From assembly GCF_002140715.2 (NCBI RefSeq), contig NZ_NGLE02000001.1:1518501-1582500 (forward strand): a stretch of 64,000 bases of DNA, written 5' to 3'. A program made the position numbers and the translations under genes. Every line of letters begins with the position of its first letter. Position 1 is the stretch's first letter. Source of the stretch: Enterococcus sp. 4G2_DIV0659 (GTDB taxonomy: Bacteria; Bacillota; Bacilli; Lactobacillales; Enterococcaceae). Shown piece after piece: positions 49,034-58,345 of this stretch. The notes below the pieces were generated by a model. It made no database searches. It was not told the origin of the DNA and saw nothing but the letters and a program-made list of their open reading frames with translations.

Positions 49034-50107
49034 TTATTTCAGATCTTTACGATTCCCCATTGTGTACCCAGAATCTTTTCCTAATTCAAACACGTTTTCA
49101 ATGTCTTTACTTACAAATACTTTATCTTCTTTTGTCACAAAGATAACATCAACGTCCTTCAAGCCTTCAGCGTATTCCAATCCTTTTTTCACACCCATTG
49201 AGAACACAGCAGTCGACAAGCCATCACCATCGATTGATTCATTGGTAATCACCGTCACACCAGCAATGTCATTATCAAATGGATAACCTGTTTTCGGATC
49301 AAACAAATGATGGTAGTTTTTACCGTCGACTTCTAAAAACCGTTCATAAATACCTGAAGTGACAAGTGTTTTATTGCTTTCTTTCACCGTACCAATGACT
49401 GTATTACGTGCTTTATTAGGATCTTGAATCCCTACATTCCAATCCATATCTTTTCCACGTGGACTGTGTCCAAGTACATACACATTTCCACCTAAATCAA
49501 CAATTGCAGTGGTTACGCCATTATCTTTTAAGACTTTCACCACTTCATCAGTAATGAACCCTTTGGCGATTGCTCCTAAATCAAGCTGCATCCCTTTTTC
49601 TTCAAGATAAACTGTTTTATCTTGATCATTTAGTTTCACTTTATGGTAATCAACTAACTTCAACGCTTGATTGATTTCTTCTTGAGAAGGTTTGCGAGCA
49701 TCAGAAAAACCAATATGCCACAATTGCGTGATTGGACCGATAGCCATATCAAAACCACCAGAAGAATCTTGACTATATTCATATGCTCGTTTTAATAATG
49801 GATAAATATCATCAGATACCTTAACTGGTTTGATTCCCGCTTGTTCATTAATTGCATCAATCTCTGAGCCTTTTTCGTTTACAGTGATTTTGTCCCCTAA
49901 TTCCTTTACTCGGTCAAACGCTTTTTTCAATACATCTTTTTTGCCTTCATCATAGATTCTGACTTGGACGTATGTTCCTAACAATGATTGTTGATCTGAA
50001 TAAGGTTCTTTGTTAATTTTGGATGCCTTATCTTTTGTGCCACATCCTACTAAAATAACTGCAAATAGCGCAGTCATTAGCACCATTAGTATTTTTTTAT
50101 TTTTCAT
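49034..50107 (-). CDS. fmnB: ApbE-family FMN transferase lipoprotein (FmnB-like)
   Basis: 357 residues from ATG 50107 (GAGGGA upstream; a frame to 50164 is too long). The lipobox ILVGC anchors it outside. SEIDAINEQAG, the FMN/FAD-binding LGAIAKGFITDEV and YHHLFDPKTGYPFDNDIAGV are ApbE hallmarks. These enzymes transfer FMN from FAD to a Thr in secreted proteins. The obvious substrate is PplA, encoded just upstream. Between them lies a GAGGCTG-type repeat with a strong hairpin, which may reduce read-through. Confidence 0.93.
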   Translation of the reverse strand: MKNKKILMVLMTALFAVILVGCGTKDKASKINKEPYSDQQSLLGTYVQVRIYDEGKKDVLKKAFDRVKELGDKITVNEKGSEIDAINEQAGIKPVKVSDDIYPLLKRAYEYSQDSSGGFDMAIGPITQLWHIGFSDARKPSQEEINQALKLVDYHKVKLNDQDKTVYLEEKGMQLDLGAIAKGFITDEVVKVLKDNGVTTAIVDLGGNVYVLGHSPRGKDMDWNVGIQDPNKARNTVIGTVKESNKTLVTSGIYERFLEVDGKNYHHLFDPKTGYPFDNDIAGVTVITNESIDGDGLSTAVFSMGVKKGLEYAEGLKDVDVIFVTKEDKVFVSKDIENVFELGKDSGYTMGNRKDLK

Positions 50108-50215
50108 CGTATCCCTCTTTCTAAATAGAAAAATTATCTCATTTATAGTAGCTCTTTTTTTCATTAATGGAAAGGATTTTCTATCTACGATTTATGTATT
50201 TTTGTGAAAATAAAA

Positions 50216-50319
50216 GAGGCTGAGATAAAAGCTTATTTCCTAAGGAGTTGCTTTTTTCTCGCCGTTTATTCGAGTTTTAGGGTCTGAGATATAACCTATA
50301 TAGTTATATCTCAGACCCA
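50216..50319 (+). repeat. GAGGCTG-type intergenic repeat (copy B) ending in a strong palindrome
   Basis: It starts GAGGCTGAGATAAAAGC, contains GGAGTTGC and ends with GGTCTGAGATATAAC, a short loop and GTTATATCTCAGACC (perfect 15-bp stem, 50281-50318). The order of elements matches copy A at 36498-36618. It separates fmnB and pplA. Confidence 0.7.
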
Positions 50320-50351
50320 TCTATACATTTTTAGTTCAATCGTGTGAACAA

Positions 50352-51281
50352 TTATTTTTTCATTACGATATTATCTACAACGATTTCGTCAGTGTTACCT
50401 TTTTCAGCAGCATTGATTAATTGCTCTGCGTAGATCACAAATGAATGAGAGCTGTGAGTTGCGCCTGTTACTACTTCTACGTCCGCAGCTGATTTGCCTT
50501 CTTCACCCATTGTTTTTACTAATTCTTCGTTTAACGTTTTGATGTATTCTGCTGGACCAACGCCTGATTTATCTTTCATGTTTTTGTTGTAATCAGCATC
50601 ATCTTTTTTAGATTTGCCTTCATCATTAACGTTATCGTAGTTAGATTCAGTTACTTTACCATCTTTAACAACGATTGAAAATTCAGTGTGATAGCCATTT
50701 GAGTTATTTTTTTCTTTTAATGAATACGTACCATCTTTAAGGTCAGCACCATTGTCGATTTCGATTGTTTTAGTATCTCCTGCTTGAGCTGCTTGAATCA
50801 ATTGTTGTGCGTAGTTTTGGAATGATTCACTAGAGTGAGTCGCACCTGTTACTACTTCTACGCCATCAGCGCTTTGTGCTTTAACAAAAGAATCATTTAA
50901 TTCTTTGATGTATTCAGCAGGACCGACACCTGATTTTTCTTTCATGTTTTTGTTATAATCTTTATCATCCGCTTTTGATTTACCATCAGCATTGATGTTG
51001 TCATATTTAGATTCAGTGATTTTACCATCTTTAACAGTCATTTCAAATGTCGCACGGTAACCATTAGATTCATTTTTTTCTTCTAATTTATACGTACCAT
51101 CTTGTAAATCTGCGCCTGCTTCTTTTTCTGTTGCTTTTGAAGATTCTTCAGTTTTTGAAGTGGCAGTGTTGGAGTCAGATGATTTAGCTGTTTCTTTCTT
51201 TTGATCTGATCCACATGCTGCTAGTAAAAGAGATGAAAGTGCGATAGCTGTGAAGCCCTTTACAATTTTGTTCATTTTCAT
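50352..51281 (-). CDS. pplA: FMN-binding extracellular lipoprotein with two repeated domains (PplA-like)
   Basis: 309 residues. The lipobox LLAAC is followed by a Ser/Thr/Lys linker and two homologous FMN_bind domains (about 57-175 and 180-300). Each has the sequence order GTYKLEEKNESNGY-type, KMKxKSGVGPAEYIK-type and VVTGATHSS. The GATHSS segments hold the Thr/Ser expected to receive FMN from the ApbE-type enzyme. In Listeria PplA passes electrons from the quinone pool to external acceptors. A minus-strand promoter at 51341-51368 drives it, divergent from ndh2. Confidence 0.93.
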   Translation of the reverse strand: MKMNKIVKGFTAIALSSLLLAACGSDQKKETAKSSDSNTATSKTEESSKATEKEAGADLQDGTYKLEEKNESNGYRATFEMTVKDGKITESKYDNINADGKSKADDKDYNKNMKEKSGVGPAEYIKELNDSFVKAQSADGVEVVTGATHSSESFQNYAQQLIQAAQAGDTKTIEIDNGADLKDGTYSLKEKNNSNGYHTEFSIVVKDGKVTESNYDNVNDEGKSKKDDADYNKNMKDKSGVGPAEYIKTLNEELVKTMGEEGKSAADVEVVTGATHSSHSFVIYAEQLINAAEKGNTDEIVVDNIVMKK

Positions 51282-51340
51282 TTTAGTTCACCTTTTCCTT
51301 TTCTTAAACGTTCACAATTTTTGTTTGTGATATAATTTAC

Positions 51341-51368
51341 ATTCTATAGAAAATTCCAATTATGTCAA
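51341..51368 (-). promoter_or_regulatory. Predicted promoter of the pplA arm
   Basis: TTGACA (51368-51363), 16-bp spacer, TAGAAT (51346-51341) on the minus strand. A small inverted repeat, TCACAA/TTGTGA, lies in the leader. Confidence 0.55.
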
Positions 51369-51457
51369 ACACATTTATAAAAGAAATCTAAAAATTTAAC
51401 CATTTTTCACGCTTTTTTAATAATAAAAATTTATTTCCTATATTTATGAATTGATAT

Positions 51458-51486
51458 TAGACAAAACCTAAAAATCGCTATATAAT
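51458..51486 (+). promoter_or_regulatory. Predicted promoter of ndh2
   Basis: TAGACA (51458-51463), 17-bp spacer, TATAAT (51481-51486), about 60 bp before the ndh2 start. Confidence 0.6.
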
Positions 51487-51545
51487 GAATTCGATTGTGT
51501 AATTATTATCATTTTTATTTTATTTTTTTAAGGAGCGGATTATCA

Positions 51546-53453
51546 ATGACAAAGCAAAAAATTGTCGTTGTGGGAGCTGGTTATGCTGGAGTTTCAGCTA
51601 CTAAATTTTTAGCCAAAAAATTGAAAAAAGATTCTGACGTTGAGATTACTTTAATTGATCGTCATTCTTACCACACCATGATGACTGAGTTGCACGAAGT
51701 AGCTGGAGGACGTGTTGAACCTTCTGCGATCCAATATGACTTGCAGCGTTTATTCTCACGTAAAAAGAATGTCACTCTTGTAACAGACACTGTAACTGGT
51801 ATCGATAAAGACAAAAAAGTCGTTCAAACAAAGTTAGGTTCTTATGAATTTGACCAATTGATTATCGGTATGGGCGGCGAGCCAAATGATTTTGGTACTC
51901 CTGGAGTGAAAGAACATGGATTTACTTTATGGTCTTTTGAAAACTCTCTGAAAATTCGTGAACATATCTTGGAAACAGTTGAAAAAGCAGCTATTGAACC
52001 AGATCCAGAAGTACGTAAAGCGATGCTGACATTTGTTGTCTGCGGTTCAGGATTTACTGGTATCGAAATGGTTGGCGAATTAATCGACTGGAAAGACCGT
52101 CTTGCAAAAGACTTCAAACTTGATCCCAATGAGTTTACATTAATGGTCGTTGAAGCAATGCCGACAATCTTAAACATGTTATCTCGCAATGACGCAGCCA
52201 AAGCTGAACGTTATTTAGAGAAAAAAAATGTGAAATTATTACTTAACGCACCAATCGTTGAAGTAGCAGCAGATCACATCAAATTAAAAGATGGTTCTAC
52301 TGTTGCAACACATACATTGATTTGGACTGCAGGTGTTAAAGCGACTTCTGATGCGGCTGACTTCGGTTTAGAGTCTGCTCGTGGTAATCGTTTGGTCGCT
52401 AATGAGTTTATGCAAGCTAAAGGATATGAAGATAAAAACATTTATATCGTTGGTGACTTAGTGTATTACGAAGAGTTTCCAGAAACACCAACACCACAAA
52501 TCGTTCAAGCAGCTGAACAAACGGGTCACACAGCAGCAGCGAACATCGTGGCAGATATTAAAGGAACTGAAAAACATAAATTCAAAGGAAATTATCAAGG
52601 ATTCATGGTTTCTGTCGGCTCTAAATGGGGCGTAGCAAACTTATTTGATAAAATTCACCTTAGCGGTTTCTTAGCAATCATCATGAAACACATCGTTAAC
52701 TTGAAATATTTCTTTGATATCCGTTCTGGTTATTATATGTTCCAATATATTATGCACGAATTCTTCCATATTAAAGACGACCGCAACGTAACACGCGGAC
52801 ATTCTTCTCGTTATGGTAATGTTTTATGGAGCGTTCCATTACGTGTATTCTATGGTATGGTTTGGCTAGTTGAATCCATGAAGAAAATTGTCGGAACTGG
52901 CGATTACTTGAAACCAAGCACTTGGTTTGGTGATGGGTCATGGTTTACAGATAAAGTTGCATTCCCATTCCCTTGGTTACAAGAACAAGTAACGACTGGT
53001 GCATCTGCCGCAGGCGGCGGGGCTGAGGCAACTGAAACAACAGCTAAAGCTGCTCAATTTGGTTTAAGCTATGCATATGGTGAAGAACCAATGCAAGTCT
53101 TTGATCATATGCCTAAATGGTTTGAAAGCGTGATGAAATTCATGATGCCTAACCAAGAAGTTGCGTTATTCATGCAAAAATTCATGACAATCGTTGAGGT
53201 CTTGATTGCTTTAGCCTTGATTGCTGGATTATTCACTTGGTTAAGTAGTGCCGCCACAATTGGTTTAACAATTGCTTTCTGTTTATCAGGCATGTTCTAC
53301 TGGGTAAATATTTGGTTTATCTTTGTAGCCTTTGCTTTGATGAATGGTTCTGGGCGCTCACTTGGTTTAGACCGTTGGGTAATTCCTTGGTTACAACGTA
53401 CACTAGGTAAATGGTGGTATGGTACACCTAAGTCTAGATACGGTAGTAAATAA
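51546..53453 (+). CDS. ndh2: Type II NADH dehydrogenase with C-terminal membrane domain (Ndh2 of EET)
   Basis: 635 residues from ATG 51546, after AAGGAGCGG. The N-terminal 400 residues are an NDH-2 flavoprotein: IVVVGAGYAGVSATKFL (FAD), FVVCGSGFTGIEMVGEL (NADH) and YIVGDLVYY. The extra C-terminal part (about 550-630) adds several membrane segments (VEVLIALALIAGLF, WVNIWFIFVAFALM), a layout typical of the EET-specific Ndh2. It oxidises NADH and reduces demethylmenaquinone at the membrane. A hairpin terminator follows, then eetA. Confidence 0.94.
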   Translation: MTKQKIVVVGAGYAGVSATKFLAKKLKKDSDVEITLIDRHSYHTMMTELHEVAGGRVEPSAIQYDLQRLFSRKKNVTLVTDTVTGIDKDKKVVQTKLGSYEFDQLIIGMGGEPNDFGTPGVKEHGFTLWSFENSLKIREHILETVEKAAIEPDPEVRKAMLTFVVCGSGFTGIEMVGELIDWKDRLAKDFKLDPNEFTLMVVEAMPTILNMLSRNDAAKAERYLEKKNVKLLLNAPIVEVAADHIKLKDGSTVATHTLIWTAGVKATSDAADFGLESARGNRLVANEFMQAKGYEDKNIYIVGDLVYYEEFPETPTPQIVQAAEQTGHTAAANIVADIKGTEKHKFKGNYQGFMVSVGSKWGVANLFDKIHLSGFLAIIMKHIVNLKYFFDIRSGYYMFQYIMHEFFHIKDDRNVTRGHSSRYGNVLWSVPLRVFYGMVWLVESMKKIVGTGDYLKPSTWFGDGSWFTDKVAFPFPWLQEQVTTGASAAGGGAEATETTAKAAQFGLSYAYGEEPMQVFDHMPKWFESVMKFMMPNQEVALFMQKFMTIVEVLIALALIAGLFTWLSSAATIGLTIAFCLSGMFYWVNIWFIFVAFALMNGSGRSLGLDRWVIPWLQRTLGKWWYGTPKSRYGSK

Positions 53454-53482
53454 TTGTTACTTTAATAGTGAAAATCTAAGAG

Positions 53483-53512
53483 AGTTCTAGGTTTACTCCT
53501 AGAACTTTCTTT
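53483..53512 (+). terminator. Terminator after ndh2
   Basis: AGTTCTAGG pairs with CCTAGAACT around a 6-nt loop, followed by TTCTTTTCT. It may be partial, since eetA begins 53 bp later. Confidence 0.75.
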
Positions 53513-53564
53513 TCTACTTATGTTAGAATAAACAAAACTAAAAACAGCAAAGGAGAGGAAAGAC

Positions 53565-53987
53565 GTGAATGTTAAAGAATTTATTCAAAAGAGTTATCTA
53601 CGTCCGTGGGATATTGTCATTATTTTACTTTTAACGCTTAGTTCTTTCTTGCCCCTTGTTGTTTTTGGCATACAAAACACTGCACAAGATACAGCAACAA
53701 AACAAGCCATACTCAAAGTGGATGGTGAAATTATCAAAGTCTTTGATTTAAAAAAAGATGGGCCCACTTATACATACAAATATGAAGCTGATGATGGCGA
53801 TTATAACTTAATCGAAGTTAGCGGTGATAGAATTCGCATGGTTGAAACAAATTGTGGAGATCAAATTTGTGTCCAACGAGGCTGGATTTCTAAAGCAGGC
53901 GAAACCCCCATTGCTTGTTTACCACATAATTTATTCATCACAGTTGAGGCTTCTGATGGGAGTGAAGATGGCAGTTTAATTTATTAA
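53565..53987 (+). CDS. eetA: NusG-II-domain membrane protein (EetA-like)
   Basis: 140 residues from GTG 53565 (GAGAGGAAAG upstream). One N-terminal membrane segment (about 16-36) is followed by an extracytoplasmic NusG domain II fold with NCGDQICVQRGWISKAGETPIACLPHNL. The conserved Cys residues in this segment are typical. EetA is a standard member of flavin-based EET loci, proposed to help pass electrons or quinone to the outside. It lies 16 bp before eetB. Confidence 0.92.
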   Translation: MNVKEFIQKSYLRPWDIVIILLLTLSSFLPLVVFGIQNTAQDTATKQAILKVDGEIIKVFDLKKDGPTYTYKYEADDGDYNLIEVSGDRIRMVETNCGDQICVQRGWISKAGETPIACLPHNLFITVEASDGSEDGSLIY

Positions 53988-54003
53988 ACGTTGCCAACAT
54001 AGT

Positions 54004-54564
54004 ATGAGCCAATTACAAAAAAATATTTATATTTCCATGTTAGTCGCCCAAGGTGTGATTATTGGATTAATTGAAAATATGATTCCTTATCCCTTTGCTT
54101 TTGCTCCCGGTGCGAAATTAGGACTAGCTAACTTAATTACGATTATTGCTCTTTTCACTATGCGAAAGAGAGACAGCTTCTTTTTAATTTGCATGCGTTT
54201 GGTATTAACAACCTTACTTGGGGGAACCATTTCGACGTTCTTTTATAGTGCGAGTGGATCTTTGCTTAGCTATTTGGGGATGCTTTTGATTATGCAATTA
54301 GGACCAAAACGTGTCAGCATCATTGGAATTAGCGCAGCTGGCGGTTTTTTGCATAACGTTGGGCAATTATTAACTACATGTTTCTTCGCTCAATCATGGG
54401 CGCCGATGCTTTATCTGCCATTTCTTTCATTTATTGGCTTATTGTCTGGAATTGCAATCGGAATTGCAGCCAATTATCTATTACGCCATGTGCAAACCTT
54501 GCGCCAATTTCAATTAAATTATGAATCCACAACGAAACATAAATGGAGTCAATATTTCCAATAA
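54004..54564 (+). CDS. eetB: Gx transporter-family membrane protein (EetB-like)
   Basis: 186 residues with about five or six membrane segments and no signal peptide. The start MSQLQKNIYISMLVAQGVII and the LGLANLITIIALF segment match the Gx/ECF-S-like family often annotated as heptaprenyl diphosphate synthase component I. In EET loci this protein always accompanies eetA; its transport role is unproven. It is followed 39 bp later by the prenyl synthase gene. Confidence 0.9.
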   Translation: MSQLQKNIYISMLVAQGVIIGLIENMIPYPFAFAPGAKLGLANLITIIALFTMRKRDSFFLICMRLVLTTLLGGTISTFFYSASGSLLSYLGMLLIMQLGPKRVSIIGISAAGGFLHNVGQLLTTCFFAQSWAPMLYLPFLSFIGLLSGIAIGIAANYLLRHVQTLRQFQLNYESTTKHKWSQYFQ

Positions 54565-54603
54565 TACCTTAATCTGATCGAGTACATTTAAAGGAGTCAT
54601 TTT

Positions 54604-55590
54604 ATGAACGTTCATCCAATGTGGGGAAAATATCCTGAATTAGCAAAAGAATTAAGTAGCACACTAAAGCTGATGGAAAATAGTGTTAACTTAAAAAACA
54701 AAGAGGTCGAAAATGCAGTCATGTCTATGATCCATTCCGGTGGCAAATTATTGCGACCAGCCTATCAACTTTTATTTTCACAATTTGGGGAGAAAAGAGA
54801 GAGTGAAAAAGCTGTTGCTTTAGCTGCGGCTATCGAGTTGTTGCATACCGCAACGTTGATTCATGATGATATTGTAGACGAAGCAGATATTAGACGAAGC
54901 TTGCCAACTATACGTTCTCAATTTGGTAATAGCACAGCTGTTTACGCCGGTGATTACTTGTTTGTCAGTTGTTTCAAATTATTAGCTGATTACTCTTCTA
55001 CTTTAAAGAGTATCCAACTGAATTCTCGGAGCATGGAAAAAATATTGAGCGGCGAATTAGGCCAAATGGACAATCGCTATAATCTTGATATGACAATTGA
55101 TCAGTATCTTGAAAATATTTCTGGGAAAACGGCTGAACTTTTTTCACTAAGTTGTTTCGTTGGTGCCTATGAAAGTGGTACAACCGAACGTTTCGCCAAA
55201 AATTGTGGAAAAATCGGGGAGAATATCGGCATCGCTTTTCAAATTATTGATGATGTTTTAGATTATACACAAAGCCCAGAACAGATTGGTAAACCTGTTT
55301 TAGAAGATGTTCGTCAAGGAATTTATTCATTGCCGCTTCTTTATGCTCTAGAAGAAGGACGTGAATCCTTACTTCCTTATCTAGAAAAAGGAGAGAAACT
55401 GAGTGATTCTGAAACAAATAAAATATACGAACTTATTCATTCATTTGGTGGTGTTACTAAAGCACAGAAATTAGCAGAAAAGTACACAAAGCAAGCACTA
55501 AAAGGTATCAATAAACTACCTGAAACATCCACTGATGCTAAAAATCAGCTATTAAAAATCACACAAGCCCTTCTTGTACGAACAAATTAA
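54604..55590 (+). CDS. dmkB: Polyprenyl diphosphate synthase (DmkB/HepT-like)
   Basis: 328 residues from ATG 54604 (AAAGGAGTC upstream). The first Asp-rich motif is LIHDDIVDEAD and the second QIIDDVLDYTQSPEQIGKP. GGKLLRPAYQLL is the substrate-binding segment. It builds the long isoprenoid chain that the DmkA-type enzyme joins to the naphthoquinone head group. It is the last gene of the ndh2-eetA-eetB-dmkB arm, so quinone assembly genes sit at both ends of the locus. Confidence 0.93.
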   Translation: MNVHPMWGKYPELAKELSSTLKLMENSVNLKNKEVENAVMSMIHSGGKLLRPAYQLLFSQFGEKRESEKAVALAAAIELLHTATLIHDDIVDEADIRRSLPTIRSQFGNSTAVYAGDYLFVSCFKLLADYSSTLKSIQLNSRSMEKILSGELGQMDNRYNLDMTIDQYLENISGKTAELFSLSCFVGAYESGTTERFAKNCGKIGENIGIAFQIIDDVLDYTQSPEQIGKPVLEDVRQGIYSLPLLYALEEGRESLLPYLEKGEKLSDSETNKIYELIHSFGGVTKAQKLAEKYTKQALKGINKLPETSTDAKNQLLKITQALLVRTN

Positions 55591-55592
55591 AA

Positions 55593-55636
55593 AAAGATTG
55601 GTAAAAACGCCATTACAGGTTTTTTTACCAATCTTT
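55593..55636. terminator. Bidirectional terminator between dmkB and gor
   Basis: AAAGATTGGTAAAAA pairs perfectly with TTTTTACCAATCTTT around a 14-nt loop. Confidence 0.9.
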
Positions 55637-55643
55637 ATATCTT

Positions 55644-56996
55644 TTACCTCATCGTCACAAATTCCTCAGAACCCGTCGGATGAATGGCTACTGTGTTATC
55701 AAAGTCTTTCTTCGTAGCACCCATTTTTATCGCAACTGCAAAACCTTGCAGCATTTCATCTACGCCAAGGCCAATACCATGTAACCCAACGATTTTTTCT
55801 TCTTCACCTACACAAACTAGCTTCATATCACATTTTTGACGATAATCACCTAGCGCAAAATACATCGGTGTAAACGTAGATTGGTAAATCTTGATATTTT
55901 CATCACCGTATTTTTCTTCCGCTTCTATTTCAGTCAAACCGACTGTAGCAATTGGCGGATGGGTAAAGACGACGGTCGGGATTGTTTCATAATCTAAATG
56001 CTCGTTTTCTTTTCCATTAAACAAACGCTCAGATAATCTTCTCCCAGCAGCAATCGCCACTGGAGTTAAGTCAATCTTTCCGATGACATCTCCAACAGCA
56101 TATACTCCTGTTTGTGTGGTGTTTTGAAACTTATCTACTTTGACATGACCTTTGTCTGTTAGCTCAATCCGAGTATTTTCTAAACCTAATTTATCCGTGT
56201 TCGGCTGACGTCCCGTTCCAAAAACAATGCTGTCCGCAATGATTTTAGTTCCGTTTTCAAAGGTAATTTCTAGTTCACCTGTCGCTAATTTCTCAATGGA
56301 TCGTGGAGTTGAGTGCGGATGGATATGCATGCCATCTTCTCGATAATGCTCAACAACTTTTTTAGATAACATTTCATCGAAATCACGTAACGGACACTCT
56401 TTCCTAAACGCCCAGTGTGTTTCAGCACCTAAACCATGGATTGTTCCCGCTAATTCCGCTGCAATATAACCTGCCCCGACAAATACTACTCGTTTCGGCA
56501 TTTCTTCTAAAGCAAAGAAACCATTGGAATCAATTGCGTATTCTTCTCCTGGAATACCTAATTTTTGAGGGCGTCCACCTGTTGCAATCAAAATATGTGG
56601 TGCTGTATACGTATTTTCTCCTGCTTTAATAGTATGTTCATCAACAAATGTGGCATACTCGGCCAAGACCTCCACATTATTGCTATCTAAACCACGATGA
56701 TACGCTGCATGTAAATTATCAATATACGCTTCACGATTTTGAACTAATTTTTTAAAGCTAAATGCTTTTACATCAACATCAAAACCATATCCCTCTGTAT
56801 CACGTTGCATCATTTCCATCATTGAACTAGCTTGCCACATCACTTTTTTGGGTACACAACCAACATTGACGCACGTTCCGCCAATATTACCTGCTTCGAT
56901 CAACAAAACTTTAGCACCGTACATACCTGCGCGATTAGCTGAAGCAATTCCACCACTACCGCCGCCGATTACGATGTAATCATATTGTTTGGACAT
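55644..56996 (-). CDS. gor: Glutathione-disulfide reductase
   Basis: 450 residues from ATG 56996, after GAGGAACAGG; a frame to 57059 is not supported. [17 protein letters not shown] binds [19 protein letters not shown] holds the redox-active Cys pair, [12 protein letters not shown] binds NADPH, and the C-terminal HPTGSEEFV has the active-site His-Glu. It keeps glutathione reduced with NADPH. No glutathione synthesis gene is in the window. Confidence 0.95.
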   Translation of the reverse strand: MSKQYDYIVIGGGSGGIASANRAGMYGAKVLLIEAGNIGGTCVNVGCVPKKVMWQASSMMEMMQRDTEGYGFDVDVKAFSFKKLVQNREAYIDNLHAAYHRGLDSNNVEVLAEYATFVDEHTIKAGENTYTAPHILIATGGRPQKLGIPGEEYAIDSNGFFALEEMPKRVVFVGAGYIAAELAGTIHGLGAETHWAFRKECPLRDFDEMLSKKVVEHYREDGMHIHPHSTPRSIEKLATGELEITFENGTKIIADSIVFGTGRQPNTDKLGLENTRIELTDKGHVKVDKFQNTTQTGVYAVGDVIGKIDLTPVAIAAGRRLSERLFNGKENEHLDYETIPTVVFTHPPIATVGLTEIEAEEKYGDENIKIYQSTFTPMYFALGDYRQKCDMKLVCVGEEEKIVGLHGIGLGVDEMLQGFAVAIKMGATKKDFDNTVAIHPTGSEEFVTMR

Positions 56997-57090
56997 AGTT
57001 TCCTGTTCCTCCTTAAAAGTTAAAAGCGTGATTCCTTCATTTTGCAAGGAAAGGGACAAGCCATTACAGCTAATCCCCCACTTTTATTAT

Positions 57091-58332
57091 TTATTTTTTC
57101 TTACGAATCATATCTCCAATGGCTACTGGTTGTTCAACAGGCATTGTTAACATCATCATTGGATTTGGCGCTCGATCGATTGATTCGCCATCTTCATTAT
57201 ACATAACTTCTACCGTTTGATGGAAGTGATTGAACCCAGGACCGTAAAATTCAATTTCATCGCCTACGCTAAAATGGTTTCTTTGACGAATTGTCGCTAC
57301 TTTTGTTTCCGGGTCATAGGCCATTACCTCACCGATAAATTTATATTGTGGAATTTTGCGGCGTGCTCCAAATAACTGTTCTTCATCTGTCGGAACGTGG
57401 TAATAGAAACCTGTTGACAACTCTCTTTGCGCTACTTTCCATAGTTCATCAATCCATTCTTGTTTGCATTCGTAGTTTTCTGGATCTTCCATGTAGGTAT
57501 CAACAGCTTTTTTATACACATTAGCTACTGTGGAAACGTAATGAATGGATTTCATCCGTCCTTCGATTTTAAAACTATCTACGCCGTTTTGAATCAACTC
57601 AGGAATGTGTTGAATCATTGCCATATCAACTGCACTCATTGAAAATTCTTCTTCTACTTCACCTTTATCTGTCAAACTCGTCCGCACTCCACCAAAAGGC
57701 ATGTCATATAGTTCATATTTCCAACGGCAGGACTGTGAACAACCGCCACGGTTTGCATCTCGCATTGACATATGATTGGATAAAGTACATCTTCCTGAAT
57801 AAGAAATACACATTGCGCCATGAATAAAGGCTTCGATTTCAACATCCGTATTTTTACGAATTTCTGCTACTTCATCCATAGAGACTTCACGGGCTAAAAC
57901 GACACGTTCCAATCCTTCATTTTTCCAGAACTCTAATGTTTCATAATTTGTAGCCGAAGCTTGCGTAGATAAATGGATCGGTAAGCCTGGTGCTTCTGTC
58001 GCACAAATTTCAATCAAAGCTGGGTCAGAAACGATAACCGCAGAAATCCCAACATCACGGATTTCTCTAAAAAAGTCTCCTGCTCCTTCTTGATTTCCTT
58101 CATGAGTAACCATATTTGCTGCTACATAAACTTTTGCTCCATGTTCCTTTGCAAAGGCCACGCCTTCAATCATCTCTTCTTTTGAAAAATTCCCTGCACG
58201 GCTACGTAGGCCATACGCATTTCCGCCGATATATACTGCATCTGCGCCATAATGAATGGCTGTTTTTAATTTTTCTAGCGTCCCTGCTGGTGCTAAGACC
58301 TCAGGACGCTTCAATGTTCGTTCGTTTGTCAT
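57091..58332 (-). CDS. trhP2: U32-family tRNA hydroxylation protein, large subunit type
   Basis: 413 residues. The U32 signature region is present: EAFIHGAMCISYSGRCTLSNHM, followed by NRGGCSQSCRWKYEL, whose Cys residues are conserved. In Bacillus the homologues YrrN/YrrO (TrhP1/TrhP2) make 5-hydroxyuridine at tRNA position 34 using prephenate. It lies 13 bp downstream of the smaller partner gene. The old name U32 peptidase (collagenase-like) is kept in many annotations. Confidence 0.92.
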   Translation of the reverse strand: MTNERTLKRPEVLAPAGTLEKLKTAIHYGADAVYIGGNAYGLRSRAGNFSKEEMIEGVAFAKEHGAKVYVAANMVTHEGNQEGAGDFFREIRDVGISAVIVSDPALIEICATEAPGLPIHLSTQASATNYETLEFWKNEGLERVVLAREVSMDEVAEIRKNTDVEIEAFIHGAMCISYSGRCTLSNHMSMRDANRGGCSQSCRWKYELYDMPFGGVRTSLTDKGEVEEEFSMSAVDMAMIQHIPELIQNGVDSFKIEGRMKSIHYVSTVANVYKKAVDTYMEDPENYECKQEWIDELWKVAQRELSTGFYYHVPTDEEQLFGARRKIPQYKFIGEVMAYDPETKVATIRQRNHFSVGDEIEFYGPGFNHFHQTVEVMYNEDGESIDRAPNPMMMLTMPVEQPVAIGDMIRKKK

Positions 58333-58345
58333 ATGTTTTTTCTCC

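Noticed and set aside
51297..51330. Rex or Crp site before pplA
   Set aside because: The half-sites are in the order TCACAA...TTGTGA, opposite to the TTGTGA...TCACAA order of Rex and Crp operators.
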